Below, piece by piece: positions 13,101-25,600 of a stretch of 64,000 bases of DNA (its first letter is position 1; the number at the start of each line of letters is the position of its first letter). The position numbers and the translations under genes are program-made. The notes under the pieces are model-generated. The model did no database searches. It saw nothing but the letters and a program-made list of their open reading frames with translations, and was not told the DNA's origin. The stretch is from Atherix ibis (taxonomy: Eukaryota > Arthropoda > Insecta > Diptera > Athericidae): positions 60,463,920-60,527,919 of the forward strand of contig OY282606.1 in the NCBI GenBank assembly GCA_958298945.1. The letters run 5' to 3'.

Positions 13101-15847
13101 GCCAATATAAGAAGAACATGGAGGTATTTTCGGTTCTTCTTGGTGGAGACTGTAGATTAATTTCGTAACAATTAGTTTAACGGAAATAACAAACCACGAT
13201 TTAAATAATTTCGTACTTCTTTTCTTGATTGCTACCGTACTGGATGCGATGCTAGAAATTAAGTTACTGCCACTACTTTTGAAGCAAGCTTTCAGAAATA
13301 GAATCGGTTCTATTTTTCTTGCTACTTTTGCTCTATGGACGTAAACAAACGTACGTATGTGACATTTATTCACAGCTAGAAATATAACTTAATAAACAGC
13401 ATCGTGTGAAGGCAACACGCATAACAGCCATCACAAAATCAAGCGTCGCACCTAACCTGAAAACAAGTAGCGAATGTAGCAAGAAAAGTAGGAGGAAAAA
13501 TAGCGTCATGTGCAGACAATTTTAGACGTTAGTAATATAAGGAGGACGACAAAGCAGTCAAATATAATAATTGTATTAGTATGTATGTTGAATATAGTTC
13601 ATAAAATATTATGAACATATAATTTATAGATATCAGTTATTTGTAATTTATTTATTTCAAAGTTATTCAAATTGTTCCATTGGGTTATGATAGGTTACTT
13701 GTGATAATGTGTGAAAAAGTCGTATCTAACTTGCTTTTCTTTTTATTATATCTCTAAACTGTAAGCTTCTACATATCAGCTGAGCGACAAGACGTTTTTA
13801 CCAAATTATTCGGCTCTATATACAGATGTTAAATAATAAGATTGAAATAATATTTACAAGTATTTTGAAGGTGGTCGATATTATAATACGTGTTCAAAAT
13901 ATAGTTATTCCTTTAACACTCCACTTCTGTTTAGACATAGTAAATATGATTAAAAATATCATATTCAGTACTCCCAATTGAATGCCTCTTTGTATTACAG
14001 AATAGCTGTCTTCCATTGGACCAATTTTGCTACTGAGCAGTACTTCGTAGTAGATGCCCAATGGAACGCAAAATTTACTGACAGCAGTAATATATAAACT
14101 CAAAATAGTCAATAACAATACTGAGTTTACTCACACATAAACAATACTGACAAAAATATGACTTTTCAAATAACCAACGAACTCGCTAAGCCATCTATTT
14201 TCATTTTGAAAACTAAAATACCCTAACGTAAATTGTATGGCGTAACTACTATTGCAATGTACTGATTTGTTCGAGGTAGAGTAGATAATGACAGCTAGAA
14301 CTACTGCTCAGTAGCAAAATTTTTCCAAATGAAGACAGCTAATATTAATGAAATTGTTAATGTTATATATAATAAGAAGGACACCGACAACGCGTAAACT
14401 ATTGTTTTGTAAAAATAATAGTTTGAATTCTTCTATTTCAGAATAATTTTCATTCAATTAATGTATGATATATTGTATGTACAACCGAAATGGAAATTTT
14501 CTTTCTTCACTAATTTAAATACAAATGTATGGATGTTTTTTGGTTCCATCTATAAGTATAAGTATATGTAAATAATTCCCGAAATAAATATGAAATACTG
14601 AAAACTAAAAGAGAGAGGATCCGAAATCATTAGGAAATTTTAATTGATAATTTAAATTTGTTACAAATTGTAGGTTAAGCTATAGGAAGAGTAGAGGAAC
14701 GTGATTCGGGAGGTCAAATATTTATTAAATCAGTTTCGTTAAGAATAAACAATAAGTAATAAAATTCGTGATCAGTATATACGTACTAGCTGTATTATTT
14801 CTGAAACTTCATTTATGGCTCTTATGATTTAAATATTAACATTTTTCATTGTTATCTAATAGAAGTAGATGGCCTTTTCGCTCTTTCATTTTGGCAGTAA
14901 AAATAATCCGATTTTTTTTTTGTTTTCATTAAAATTGAACTTATTGCTTATGTTATTATACTAATTAACCTTGAAATATATAATATACTTTTGTTTAGTC
15001 TTCCAATCCATGTGGGTCCAAATTTTAATCGCATACTTATAAAATTCATTTAATTTATTTAAATCATGTTAATGTTATAATTTAATAATTCTCTTAATGT
15101 GTGAAAAGATAGAATCTGTAAAAAAACGGCAACTAAATATAACGAAGTGACACCAAGATAGTGTTTGTTTTGCAATGATTGCAATTATGTTATTTGACTA
15201 ATTATGGTAGTATTTTGTTGGGCAACATTCAGGAGGCAATCCGATACAAGTTTCTTTACACTGGAAATATTAATTGCTTTCCAGCTTAAAAGTAATTATT
15301 GGCAAAAGAAAAATTAAGAACAAAATACCTTATCGTGTTCAAAATTTAAACAACGAAAATTTTTGTTTTGGTTATAATCTCAATACATATTTTTCAGCAG
15401 TGCTTGATTACTTGGAGTGGATTCCTCTAAAATACGAAGGATCTAACAACTCAAAATTAGTTGTCAACTGCAACCATCAATGTTTCGTCAGTGGCAAATA
15501 TTTTTTCGACCTAGCCACTTTTCTTAGATTATTCTCGGATGATCATTGTTTTGAACTTTCTTGTGATTCAAATGTTTAGTGAAAGACACCATGTCTCGTT
15601 GATGAACAAAAACAACATTCTACGGAGTGCTTCTGCTTTTATGAAGAGCAAACGCCGGTACCTGTTCTCGAGTGGTAGAGTTTTCAGTTATAATGCAATG
15701 CAAATAAACTCAACAACCAATACACCCCCCTCCCTCTCTGTCACTCTCTCACTCTCTATCACTCTCTCTCTCTCTCTATCACTCTCTCCCTCCCTCTCTG
15801 TCACTCTCTCACTCTCTATCACTCTATCACTCTCTCTGTCTCTATCA

Positions 15848-15879
<32 letters not shown>

Positions 15880-15899
15880 ATCACTCTCTCTCTCTATCA

Positions 15900-15930
<31 letters not shown>

Positions 15931-15971
15931 TCTCTATCACTCCCTCTCTCTCTATCACTCTCTCTCTATCA

Positions 15972-16003
<32 letters not shown>

Positions 16004-16038
16004 ATCACTCTCTCTCTCTATCACTCTCTCTCTATCAC

Positions 16039-16130
<92 letters not shown>

Positions 16131-16157
16131 TATATCACTCTCTCTCTCTCTATATCA

Positions 16158-16206
<49 letters not shown>

Positions 16207-16255
16207 TATCACTATCTCTCTCTATCACTCTCTCTCTATCACTCTCTCTCTCTCA

Positions 16256-16312
<57 letters not shown>

Positions 16313-16407
16313 TCTATCACTTTCTCTCTCTCTCTATCACTCTCTCTCTCTCTATCACTCTCTCTCTCTATCACTCTCTCTCTCTATCACTATCTCTCTC
16401 TCTATCA

Positions 16408-16440
<33 letters not shown>

Positions 16441-16512
16441 TCTATCACTATCTCTCTCTCTATCACTCTGTATCTCTCTCTCTCTCTCTCTCTCTATCAC
16501 TCTGTATCTCTC

Positions 16513-16546
<34 letters not shown>

Positions 16547-16549
16547 TCA

Positions 16550-16600
<51 letters not shown>

Positions 16601-16603
16601 TCA

Positions 16604-16634
<31 letters not shown>

Positions 16635-19600
16635 TCTATCTTTCTTACATATTTGCAAACGATGGTCATTTAAAACAATTTTGTTAGTTTTTTTTAATCA
16701 TTTCTTGTGTTGCGACCTCTTTATGGACGATCACTTTGAGATACACATTCATTGTTGAATTCAAATGTATCCCGAAGACAATCGAGATACAAATTTGGAT
16801 TAAGCAAGGATAACTTCAAGATACATTGTTAAATAGTAATTGGACTTAAAATAAATAATGTTAGGATTTTTCAGATACCTTACCGGTAGCCGAAACCAAA
16901 TTGAATACCAACTCAGTCAGTTTATTAATTTAAAATATTTATTGCAAATTCTTATCTTATTCTTTGCATTTAAAATTATTATCAATTGAATTTCTTCTTA
17001 TTCTCACACTTACACATTTTTCTTTTGTTAGAGTTACAAATAGTTCGCACTCAAATACCACTATTCAACTTTTCTATATTACGATCTTGCTCCGTCTTCA
17101 GGTCATTTTTTTCATTTCATTTAATGGATTTGTATATATATTTATGAAACATATTTACAATTTTACACTATCAAAAATTTTGCACGTATTATTTTGTATA
17201 CCAGTGTATATTATCATGCATTACTTTACACTTTAGTGACTCATTTTAAGACAACTTCACCGTAGATAACAACAAAAAAGAAGAAAAAATTGTCTTCTTT
17301 TCTTATTTCTCTATAATATTGATGAAATGGGTAAATATATAAAAGTAAACAAAGTCGAAAAATAAATAGTCTTTTTTAAACAGAGTGTTCCTTCTCTAAG
17401 TGGGATGAGTCAAAAGATATTTGACTTAAAAAATAGCGTAATAGAGGGACGATGTATCAACTGTCAACTGCTTTCAATTCATATAAGGGTATTTGAAATG
17501 TTTAAGTATTTAAAGGTCGTGGTATACGTCTTACAGCACTGACTAAGTCTGCATATTATTTATTATAAAAATCTATAATTGGCTTATAGCTTTGAAGAAT
17601 ACTTTAACATGTGAAATTATCTACATGTTTCCGAATTTTTTGCTTGTGTGGTGAAAAACTTTTAGACAAATCAAAATACATGTCGTTCGATATTGAATAT
17701 GAAATCAAACAAATATATATTTTGTTTTTATTGGTGTTTAAAGTCAGTATTTTTGTTCATCAATATGTATAAATGGCAATCACTCGACAAATTAAAAGAA
17801 TCTTTATTAACATTTTTCCTTACAAACAGATTTCAAATAAATTCGTTTTGCTAAATAATAAAATCTTAATGAGATTAAGATTTCGATGATGTTGGATTTC
17901 GATTTTTCTTATTAAGCTCTTTCCATTTCTCTACAAAAGCATTTAGATTTAGTTTAAATTATCATAAAACCAAATAATAAGCGAAAGGTGTTACTTATTC
18001 AACTCTAGTATAGTCAGATATATCTAGAAATTTCAATATACATTTTAATAATTTTTTTTTCAAGTAATATTAGTTTTTCAAAATTTTTAAAGAATTTTTG
18101 TTTTTTTTATTAATAATATTAGAAACTTTTTTTAAAAACATATATATATATATACTATATATATATTTGTGGCTTTTAAGATTAGCCGTAATCAATAACC
18201 TACTTACTAAGATCATCGTATATACGTTTGTTTGATCGGACATTTTCTTTGCTATAAAATCAATCGTTCATTTACTAATTTTTAAAAAAAATTCCTATTA
18301 CAGGATTTTTAAAAAATCAGTAAATAAAATCAATAATATTATCTAGAAAAAAATATATTTAGTTGATGAACAATTTGAAAAATGTTCAATTTTGATATAA
18401 TAATAATGACAATGAAAAGATAAAAAAATTCTTTTTTTTAATCAAATACTTTTAATAGCGATGAATTACGGACTCTTGCGATATGACTCAAACCACCTGT
18501 AGTATAATTTTTTAATGTTACTTAGTAAACGGATTATTCCATTTATGGCGGGAGCACTCTGTACGACAAAAATACGGTTACGAATATGTTTCGTTAATTA
18601 AATTTTATTGATCTTAGTTTATTTCAATCTCTTGCTTTACATACACTTTCACTTTTTTATAAACAAAACAACATATCTGATATAAATATATTTAAAAAAC
18701 AATATAACATTGCAATACTCGTATACATTTGTATGTATATGGTCTATTGCTGAATCTACAATTGTGCATGAAATTAAGATTTTTTTTTATGAAATCTATC
18801 ATGTATATAAAGAGCAGAACATAATAATCAACCATTCACACAATATTATACACTTATAATTTAATTTCTATTTATCATATTTTTTTTTAACTTTTTTATG
18901 TTATATGTAGGGAGTATTTGTAGGTATACGTGTATGTATGAATTTATAGCTGACTGCAAAATGATGCAAAGTACAACATTACTTGCTTGACCTTGACCTT
19001 GACATTGTATAATGAAATTATAAAAAGTAAAAACATCTACGTTGAGTTTCAATTTGTAGAATCTAAAAATAAATCTTTCAAGAAAAAACAGTGAATAAAA
19101 ATAAAATTCACTAATTTTCTATTGAGAAGAAAAAAAAAGCTATCCGCTATTCATTGTTTTTATTGTACCTTTTTTATTTAAAATTGTAACTTTTTTTTTA
19201 AATTTATTATAAATAATAGTAGTGCAAATCTCAATAGCTTAAGACATGCTGTTTTAAAAATCTTTTGCTTTTTCTTGAAAGCTTTTAAAAATACATATAT
19301 ATACGAGGTCTGTTCAAAAAATATCGCTAATTTTGAATTTTCGCGGGTAACGTTTATTCGATTTTCGATTTGTTTGTGGCGTTATGTTGGTACTCATGTC
19401 TCTCACTTATGCCGACAAGTTCAGCCATTTTGAATGTTCAGTTAATTTTTGACAGCTGCTTTACTTGCACATGTTTTGGCTCGTCTTGGATTTTTGCACA
19501 TTCCAAAAAATGGATCAAAGAATCTGTTTCGGGAACAAGAAAAAGTCATTATTAGTGTGTTGTTTTTGACTAATAATATTCCTTATTGATCGTTCTACCC

Positions 19601-22600
19601 TGTGGCAAGAACTCATGATGCACCGCGCCTCTGCAATCGAAGAAAACTTTAACAAAACCTTCACATTCGCCCGAACTTTGCGCGCTTTTTTGGTCTTGGT
19701 TCGTGCGGCAGCTTCCATTGGGATGATTGAGCTTTGGTTTCCACGTCATCACCATAAACTCATGATTCGTCACCAGTTATGACTCTCTTGAGCAAATTTG
19801 GGTCGTCGCGGACAGACTCTAATAGTTCCTTAGCAATGTTAATGCGATACTGTTGGTCGAAAATGGTCAAAAATCATAGACGAGCCAAAACACGTGCAAT
19901 CAAAGCAGCTGTCAAAAATTAACTGAACATTCAAAATGGCCGAGTACCAACATAACGCCATCAAATATACTCGTAACATAACGAAAATCGAATATACGTA
20001 ACCCGTGGAAATTCAAAATTCGCGATACTTTTTGAACAGACCTCGTTATAGATGTCCATATCTATCAAAGTTCAGTACCAAATTAAAGAAATGTATATTT
20101 GTTTGAGAAATGAAGTATGTGTATGATAATTTTTGTTCCGATTTTCATTCTAGACTTATTGTGATTTCATTAGTTAAAATGTATTGTTTTGAAACTAGTC
20201 ATCACTATTTTTGTAAAAGGATATGGAAACATCCAGTAAAATAAAAATTTCAGTTTGTGCTTTCGACATTTTCTTTCTAATATAATAAAGATTTTCTTAA
20301 AAAACAAAAACATGCAACTTACAGTCATAGAAAAAAGCATCAAACATTTTTGTTATATCTAATTTAATAAAGTTTTAATCCTGAAAAAATAATTGTATAT
20401 TCTCATCAAACTATTTAATTACTTTTTTTATGCTTTTGTCACAAAAATTCTTTTTTAGATGACGTTCCAAAAAGATAATTTGAAATTTCTTATTGTGTAT
20501 ATTATGTACTTAAGATGTAGTAAAATCATTAATACATTTTGTTTATGTAAGTAGATGTTGTAATCTTTATAAATAGATTATTTTCAACTATAACAATTTG
20601 AAAAATCTTTTTTTTGATATAGAATATAAAAATATAATTTCAGATATGAATAGAGTGCATTATATTTTTTTCGGTGAATGTATTTTGTATAGTAATAATT
20701 GTTCTCTGGAATAGTGTAATAGAAATGGACTTGCAACTAGTACGCAAATGTACACTCGAGTTCAAATACTGTTAAAAACATCTTGTCGGCAAAATGCTGA
20801 TGGTGGTATATGTTCAAATGACTGGAAATAGTAGTAACAAAAAAATATATCAATTTTCGTATTTTTTTATAAATATCGGCTATGTAAATATCAATTACTA
20901 CCACAAAATAGTTCTAATTGACAATTAACATTATTTTAATTTTGAAGACATACAAATTACCTCATTATATGCATACGTCCCTACAATCGACGTCCTTCTG
21001 ATTTTCTTGAACAGAGAAATGAAGATATCTTACAATGCCAAAAGTAACGCTGATATCGTTAAGCAAGAATGCAATCAAAATAATCCGAATATATAAACAA
21101 AATTAATTTTTTGTTGTTGAATTTTTCCTGATTTAATATTTAGTAGCGGTAGGAAAGGAAAATTACGGTATCAAAAATAGAAATAATCGATTTTAATCTT
21201 TTTTATTTATTCAATAAAAATAATAGGTAAATTATGTATAACTTTTGAATTAAATTTCCCATATATGAAATATTTTCTTTAAAGTATTATTAAATATATG
21301 AAATATTTTCTTTAAAGTGTAAAAGACTCGTCTAAATCAAGTTAGGGTAAACATTATAAATGAGTAATATTATTTTTATATATATTACCTGCATAAATGA
21401 GTAATATTATTTTTATATATATTACCTGCATCTTCAGCGTCTATAAGTAAGTACGCATAAAATTATAACAAAAACCTGGAAATATGAAAGTCTATCCTGA
21501 TATTTAAAATTTTCTTGACAATTTTTTATTTTGCATAATAATTTATTATATACGTTGTGTATTGTGCCTTATTTCTTATCAAATAAAATCGCTTTAAAGA
21601 GAAAAATGAAATTTTTTCATTTGGAAATTTAAAAAAAATATCCTAATATCATTTGTCGTATCTTATTACTAGGTAATAATAGATTACTAGCGATATTCCA
21701 ATAAATATCTTATTAGCAGGTAACCAGACTATGTTAGTATAACATATTGTAAATATATGAAATATTTTCTATTGGAATAGAAAAATTAAAAATTAACAAT
21801 TTTTGAATTCATAAGGGAAATTGGATATTTCATTGATGAGTTTCTTTAACATTATCTTCAGTCATGTGACTGTGTAAATGTTCTCTGACAAACGTGTGAT
21901 ATCCATATGTAATATTTACTCGCTGTTTAATTTGTCGATTGACGAGTATTATAATTTCCATGCGGTTGATTCTAAAATGACTAACACATACATTGTGTTC
22001 ACAATTTTGGAAAGTGATGTGCAATTTTTGTTACACTGATGTTAAATGGATTTAAAAACGTTTTTGTTGGGAGTTCTATTATTCTAAAGCTTATATTACC
22101 CCTTACGTCTAATAGACAATTTTCTCTTGTTAATGGTTCGCTGTCAAATTGTTTCACTCTACGAAAAGTTCGCCGGTATATTACACTGATCGTGTGAGTG
22201 CACGATGTTTGCGCGTAGACGCGTATATTTTCCTTGTGGCAAAAATGTACAAGGGGAAATTCGGCGAATCTTTACATGATTTCATCGTGCTTGCTCGTAG
22301 ATATATTACATATGACATCGTTCCTGTTGCTCGTTGCGAATTCATATATTTGCACGTCATTTATTCTGGCATTTGAAGTTCCCATATTTACTGTGCGGCT
22401 GCGCATGTTCATTAATTTGTATTTATTTGATATTTAACAAAATAAAAGTTCATTTAATGAAATTTAAAAAAGGTAGCAAAAACTAATTGCGTATAAGATT
22501 TTAAATAAATTCGTTCGCTTATAAATTTGAAAAGTAAATTTCAACATGTAAAAATCCCTTTTTGCTCGCCTAAGTTGTGCATGCAATTATTCTTGCAAAT

Positions 22601-25600
22601 GGTAATTCAAGCGATTGACACCAAGATTATACCGATCGTCAAATACACAAACTTTGTCTGGCGAACCTGCACGATCGTATTCATGCGCAAAGTATGAACG
22701 TGCTCGCGCAAACATTACACTGACAGATGCAAAAGGAAATTTAACGTTTAGATCATCATTAGACGGACAATGTAATCTTAACTTAAGAAAAAAAAACACA
22801 AAAAAAAAATATATGAATTAATTATAATAAATACATACGAGTATATATTATATAATATTAGGCGAATTCGGTTGGACTAATTTTGCTACTTCTACTGTTG
22901 TGTAGCTGTCATCATCTACAGTACCTCTAACAAAACAATAGGATTGTAGCAGTAGTTGCACTTCTCCCCTTAGGGTAAGGGGATTGTACTTTCCGAACTA
23001 ACTATAGATGGCTTAGCGGGTTCGTTGGTTATGTTGAAGCGTCATATTTTTGTTTTTATTGTTTATGTGTGCGGTAACTCAGTTTTTATTGTTTATGTGT
23101 GAATAAACTCAGTATTGTTGGTGACTATTGTGAGTTTGTATTTTACTGTTGTCAGTGATATGTTCATTTTATTGAGAGTTTACTGGTAAGTACTGCGCTG
23201 TAGCAAAATTAGTCCAATCGAATTCGCCTATTGTTACGATTATACGCAAACAGAAAAAACTGTTCTTGTTTATTTAGGATTTTTCCTTCTGAATTGAGTT
23301 GTTTTTACAATTGGATTATATGTATTTGTTTGTTTAGTTCGCTTGACTCCTAATTGAATATGTTCGATGTTTATCTACGTCCGCGGTATGTCTATGATTG
23401 AAGCTTATCGAACGATCACTTAAATAGCGCGTCATGTTTACACTTTCCGACTTTATGATAGAAACACAATTTCGACGGAAACTGTAAAATAAACGCGAAT
23501 ACTGTCAAAAATTGACAGTATTCAGCAATTAATTGCAATGCAATTAATTATATGTAAATGCTGTTTCATTCACTTTATTAATATAACTACAAATAATGTA
23601 CACATATTCACTTACCTTCATTATATTTTAATTTCAACTGTCAAACAACAATCCTTCTACTTATGTTATATTTGTTATAAAAACACTGAAGTGTATGGCA
23701 GGACTTCAAATGCAAAATTAAAACAAGATCTAATCAAAGTTTTTAATAAATTCACAAGTTCGACTGCATGCAGTTTAAAGTTTTAGTCGAAATTGTACCT
23801 GAACCACTTTTTAGATTGAATAACTCGCTGCTGAGCAGAGCTCGTATTTATACTGCTCCGGCGTGCTTCTGATTATTTCGGAATCAAACCCTCTGGAACT
23901 CTTGGAAAACGCTCTTCTAAAATGTTTCAGAGCCATGTTACGTCATAACAATATACAATAATTAATCAATATAATTTTAGTATAACTAATATGTTTGAAT
24001 AATTAGATCATCCTATGTTTTAGCAAATATCTTACACACTGGACGAAAATGCTTGTGATCTTTATTCGAAATAAAGCAATTCGTTTGAATACACGTTCTT
24101 TGTGTTAGTCGTGTGCTTACCTTACTCTCCGGCCTGTTGCGATTTCAAGGCTTAAGCTAAGAACTTCTTAATAGAGCTTGATTTGTTGTGGCAAATTATC
24201 ACAGGAATGAAAATTTGTACACTTACTCTCTGTGGCAGTCATATACCATATATGCTCATTGCGCTAGTTTAGACGAGTCAATGTTATTTACATCACTATA
24301 CCCTTTTACTACGCCCGCTCGTGTAAACGCTTATTTTCGAGTGGATATTTTCAAGTTGACAGTCAACACAATTTTCAACCAAAAATTTGCCTGGAACTCG
24401 GTAGCATTGTAAATTTCTTTAGCGCTGATTGAAGCAAAAGGATGTAGGGATGTAGTGATGTAATAATAGGCGAATTCGATTGGACTAATTTTGCTACAGC
24501 GCAGTACTTACCAGTAGACTCTCAATAAAATGAACATATCACTGACAACAGTAAAATACAAACTCACAATAGTCACCAACAATACTGAGTTTATTCACAC
24601 ATAAACAATAAAAACTGAGTTACCGCACACATAAACAATAAAAACAAAAATATGACGCTTCAACATAACCAACGAACCCGCTAAGCCATCTATAGTTAGT
24701 TCGGAAAATACAATCCCCTTACCCTAAGGGGAGAAGTGCAACTACTGTTATAAAACAGTAGCAGTAGCAAAATTAGTCCAATCGAATTTGTTAGAGGTAT
24801 TGTAGATGATCACAGTTACACAACAGTAGCAGTAGCAAAATTAGTCCAATCGAATTCGCCTAATATTGACCTCATTGGTGTATCTTGTGTTATATCTTTT
24901 CTTATGTCCGCTAAAATAAAGTGGAAACTTTCTTCATCCGAAAAATGTTCTTATAATTCTTGTATTAAAGTCTAGGTGTTGCCGTGGTCTTTCTCTCAAA
25001 TTTTACTTCTAATGATTAGTAACGTGTTATAGCTTCGAAGGTTAAGATCGAAATGATCACTTATTTACTAACCCGTATACAGAAGAATTATTTTGTTGCA
25101 TTTAGTGTGGACGCGATTGATGGCATGACATTCAATGTAATGTGATACATTGACTCCTATAAACTATCTCATTGAAACACATTTATGCGAACACTGATGG
25201 CAATATACTCGTATTTTGTAGAGGTCTGTTTAAAATCCTAATAAAGCGAAAACTTATTTCCTTGGATGTATAATATAATAATATGTGGTAAAATAGAATA
25301 AGTACGAGGGTCGTTCAATAAGTCCTTAGAAAAAGATAGAAAAAAAATGTTTTTTAAAAAAAAAATTTTTATTTTTCAACATAATCTTCTTTTAGCTCTA
25401 TACACTTTTCCAACCGTTTTTCCAAAATTTTTATCCCGTCCAAAAAATAGGATTTCGGAAGTTCTGCAAAATACTCATCCGTTGAACAATGACGTCCTCG
25501 TTGGAAGTGAACCGTCGTCCGCCAAGCCATTTCTTTAGATTGGGGAAAAGAAAATAGTCACTCGGGGCCAAATCTAGTGAATAAGCGGGATGCTGCAACA

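Noticed and set aside
15274..15579. 101-codon open frame before the microsatellite
   Set aside because: No recognised domain or splice context; could be chance.
15539..16687. 382-codon open frame of Ser-Leu and Tyr-His repeats
   Set aside because: It is only the translation of the CT microsatellite; there is no codon variation or domain of a real protein.
18127..18172. TA-rich palindrome
   Set aside because: Simple (TA)n sequence expected in this base composition.
21355..21430. Two-unit direct repeat considered as a CRISPR-like array
   Set aside because: Only two units with no spacer logic, in a eukaryotic intron; it is a simple tandem duplication.
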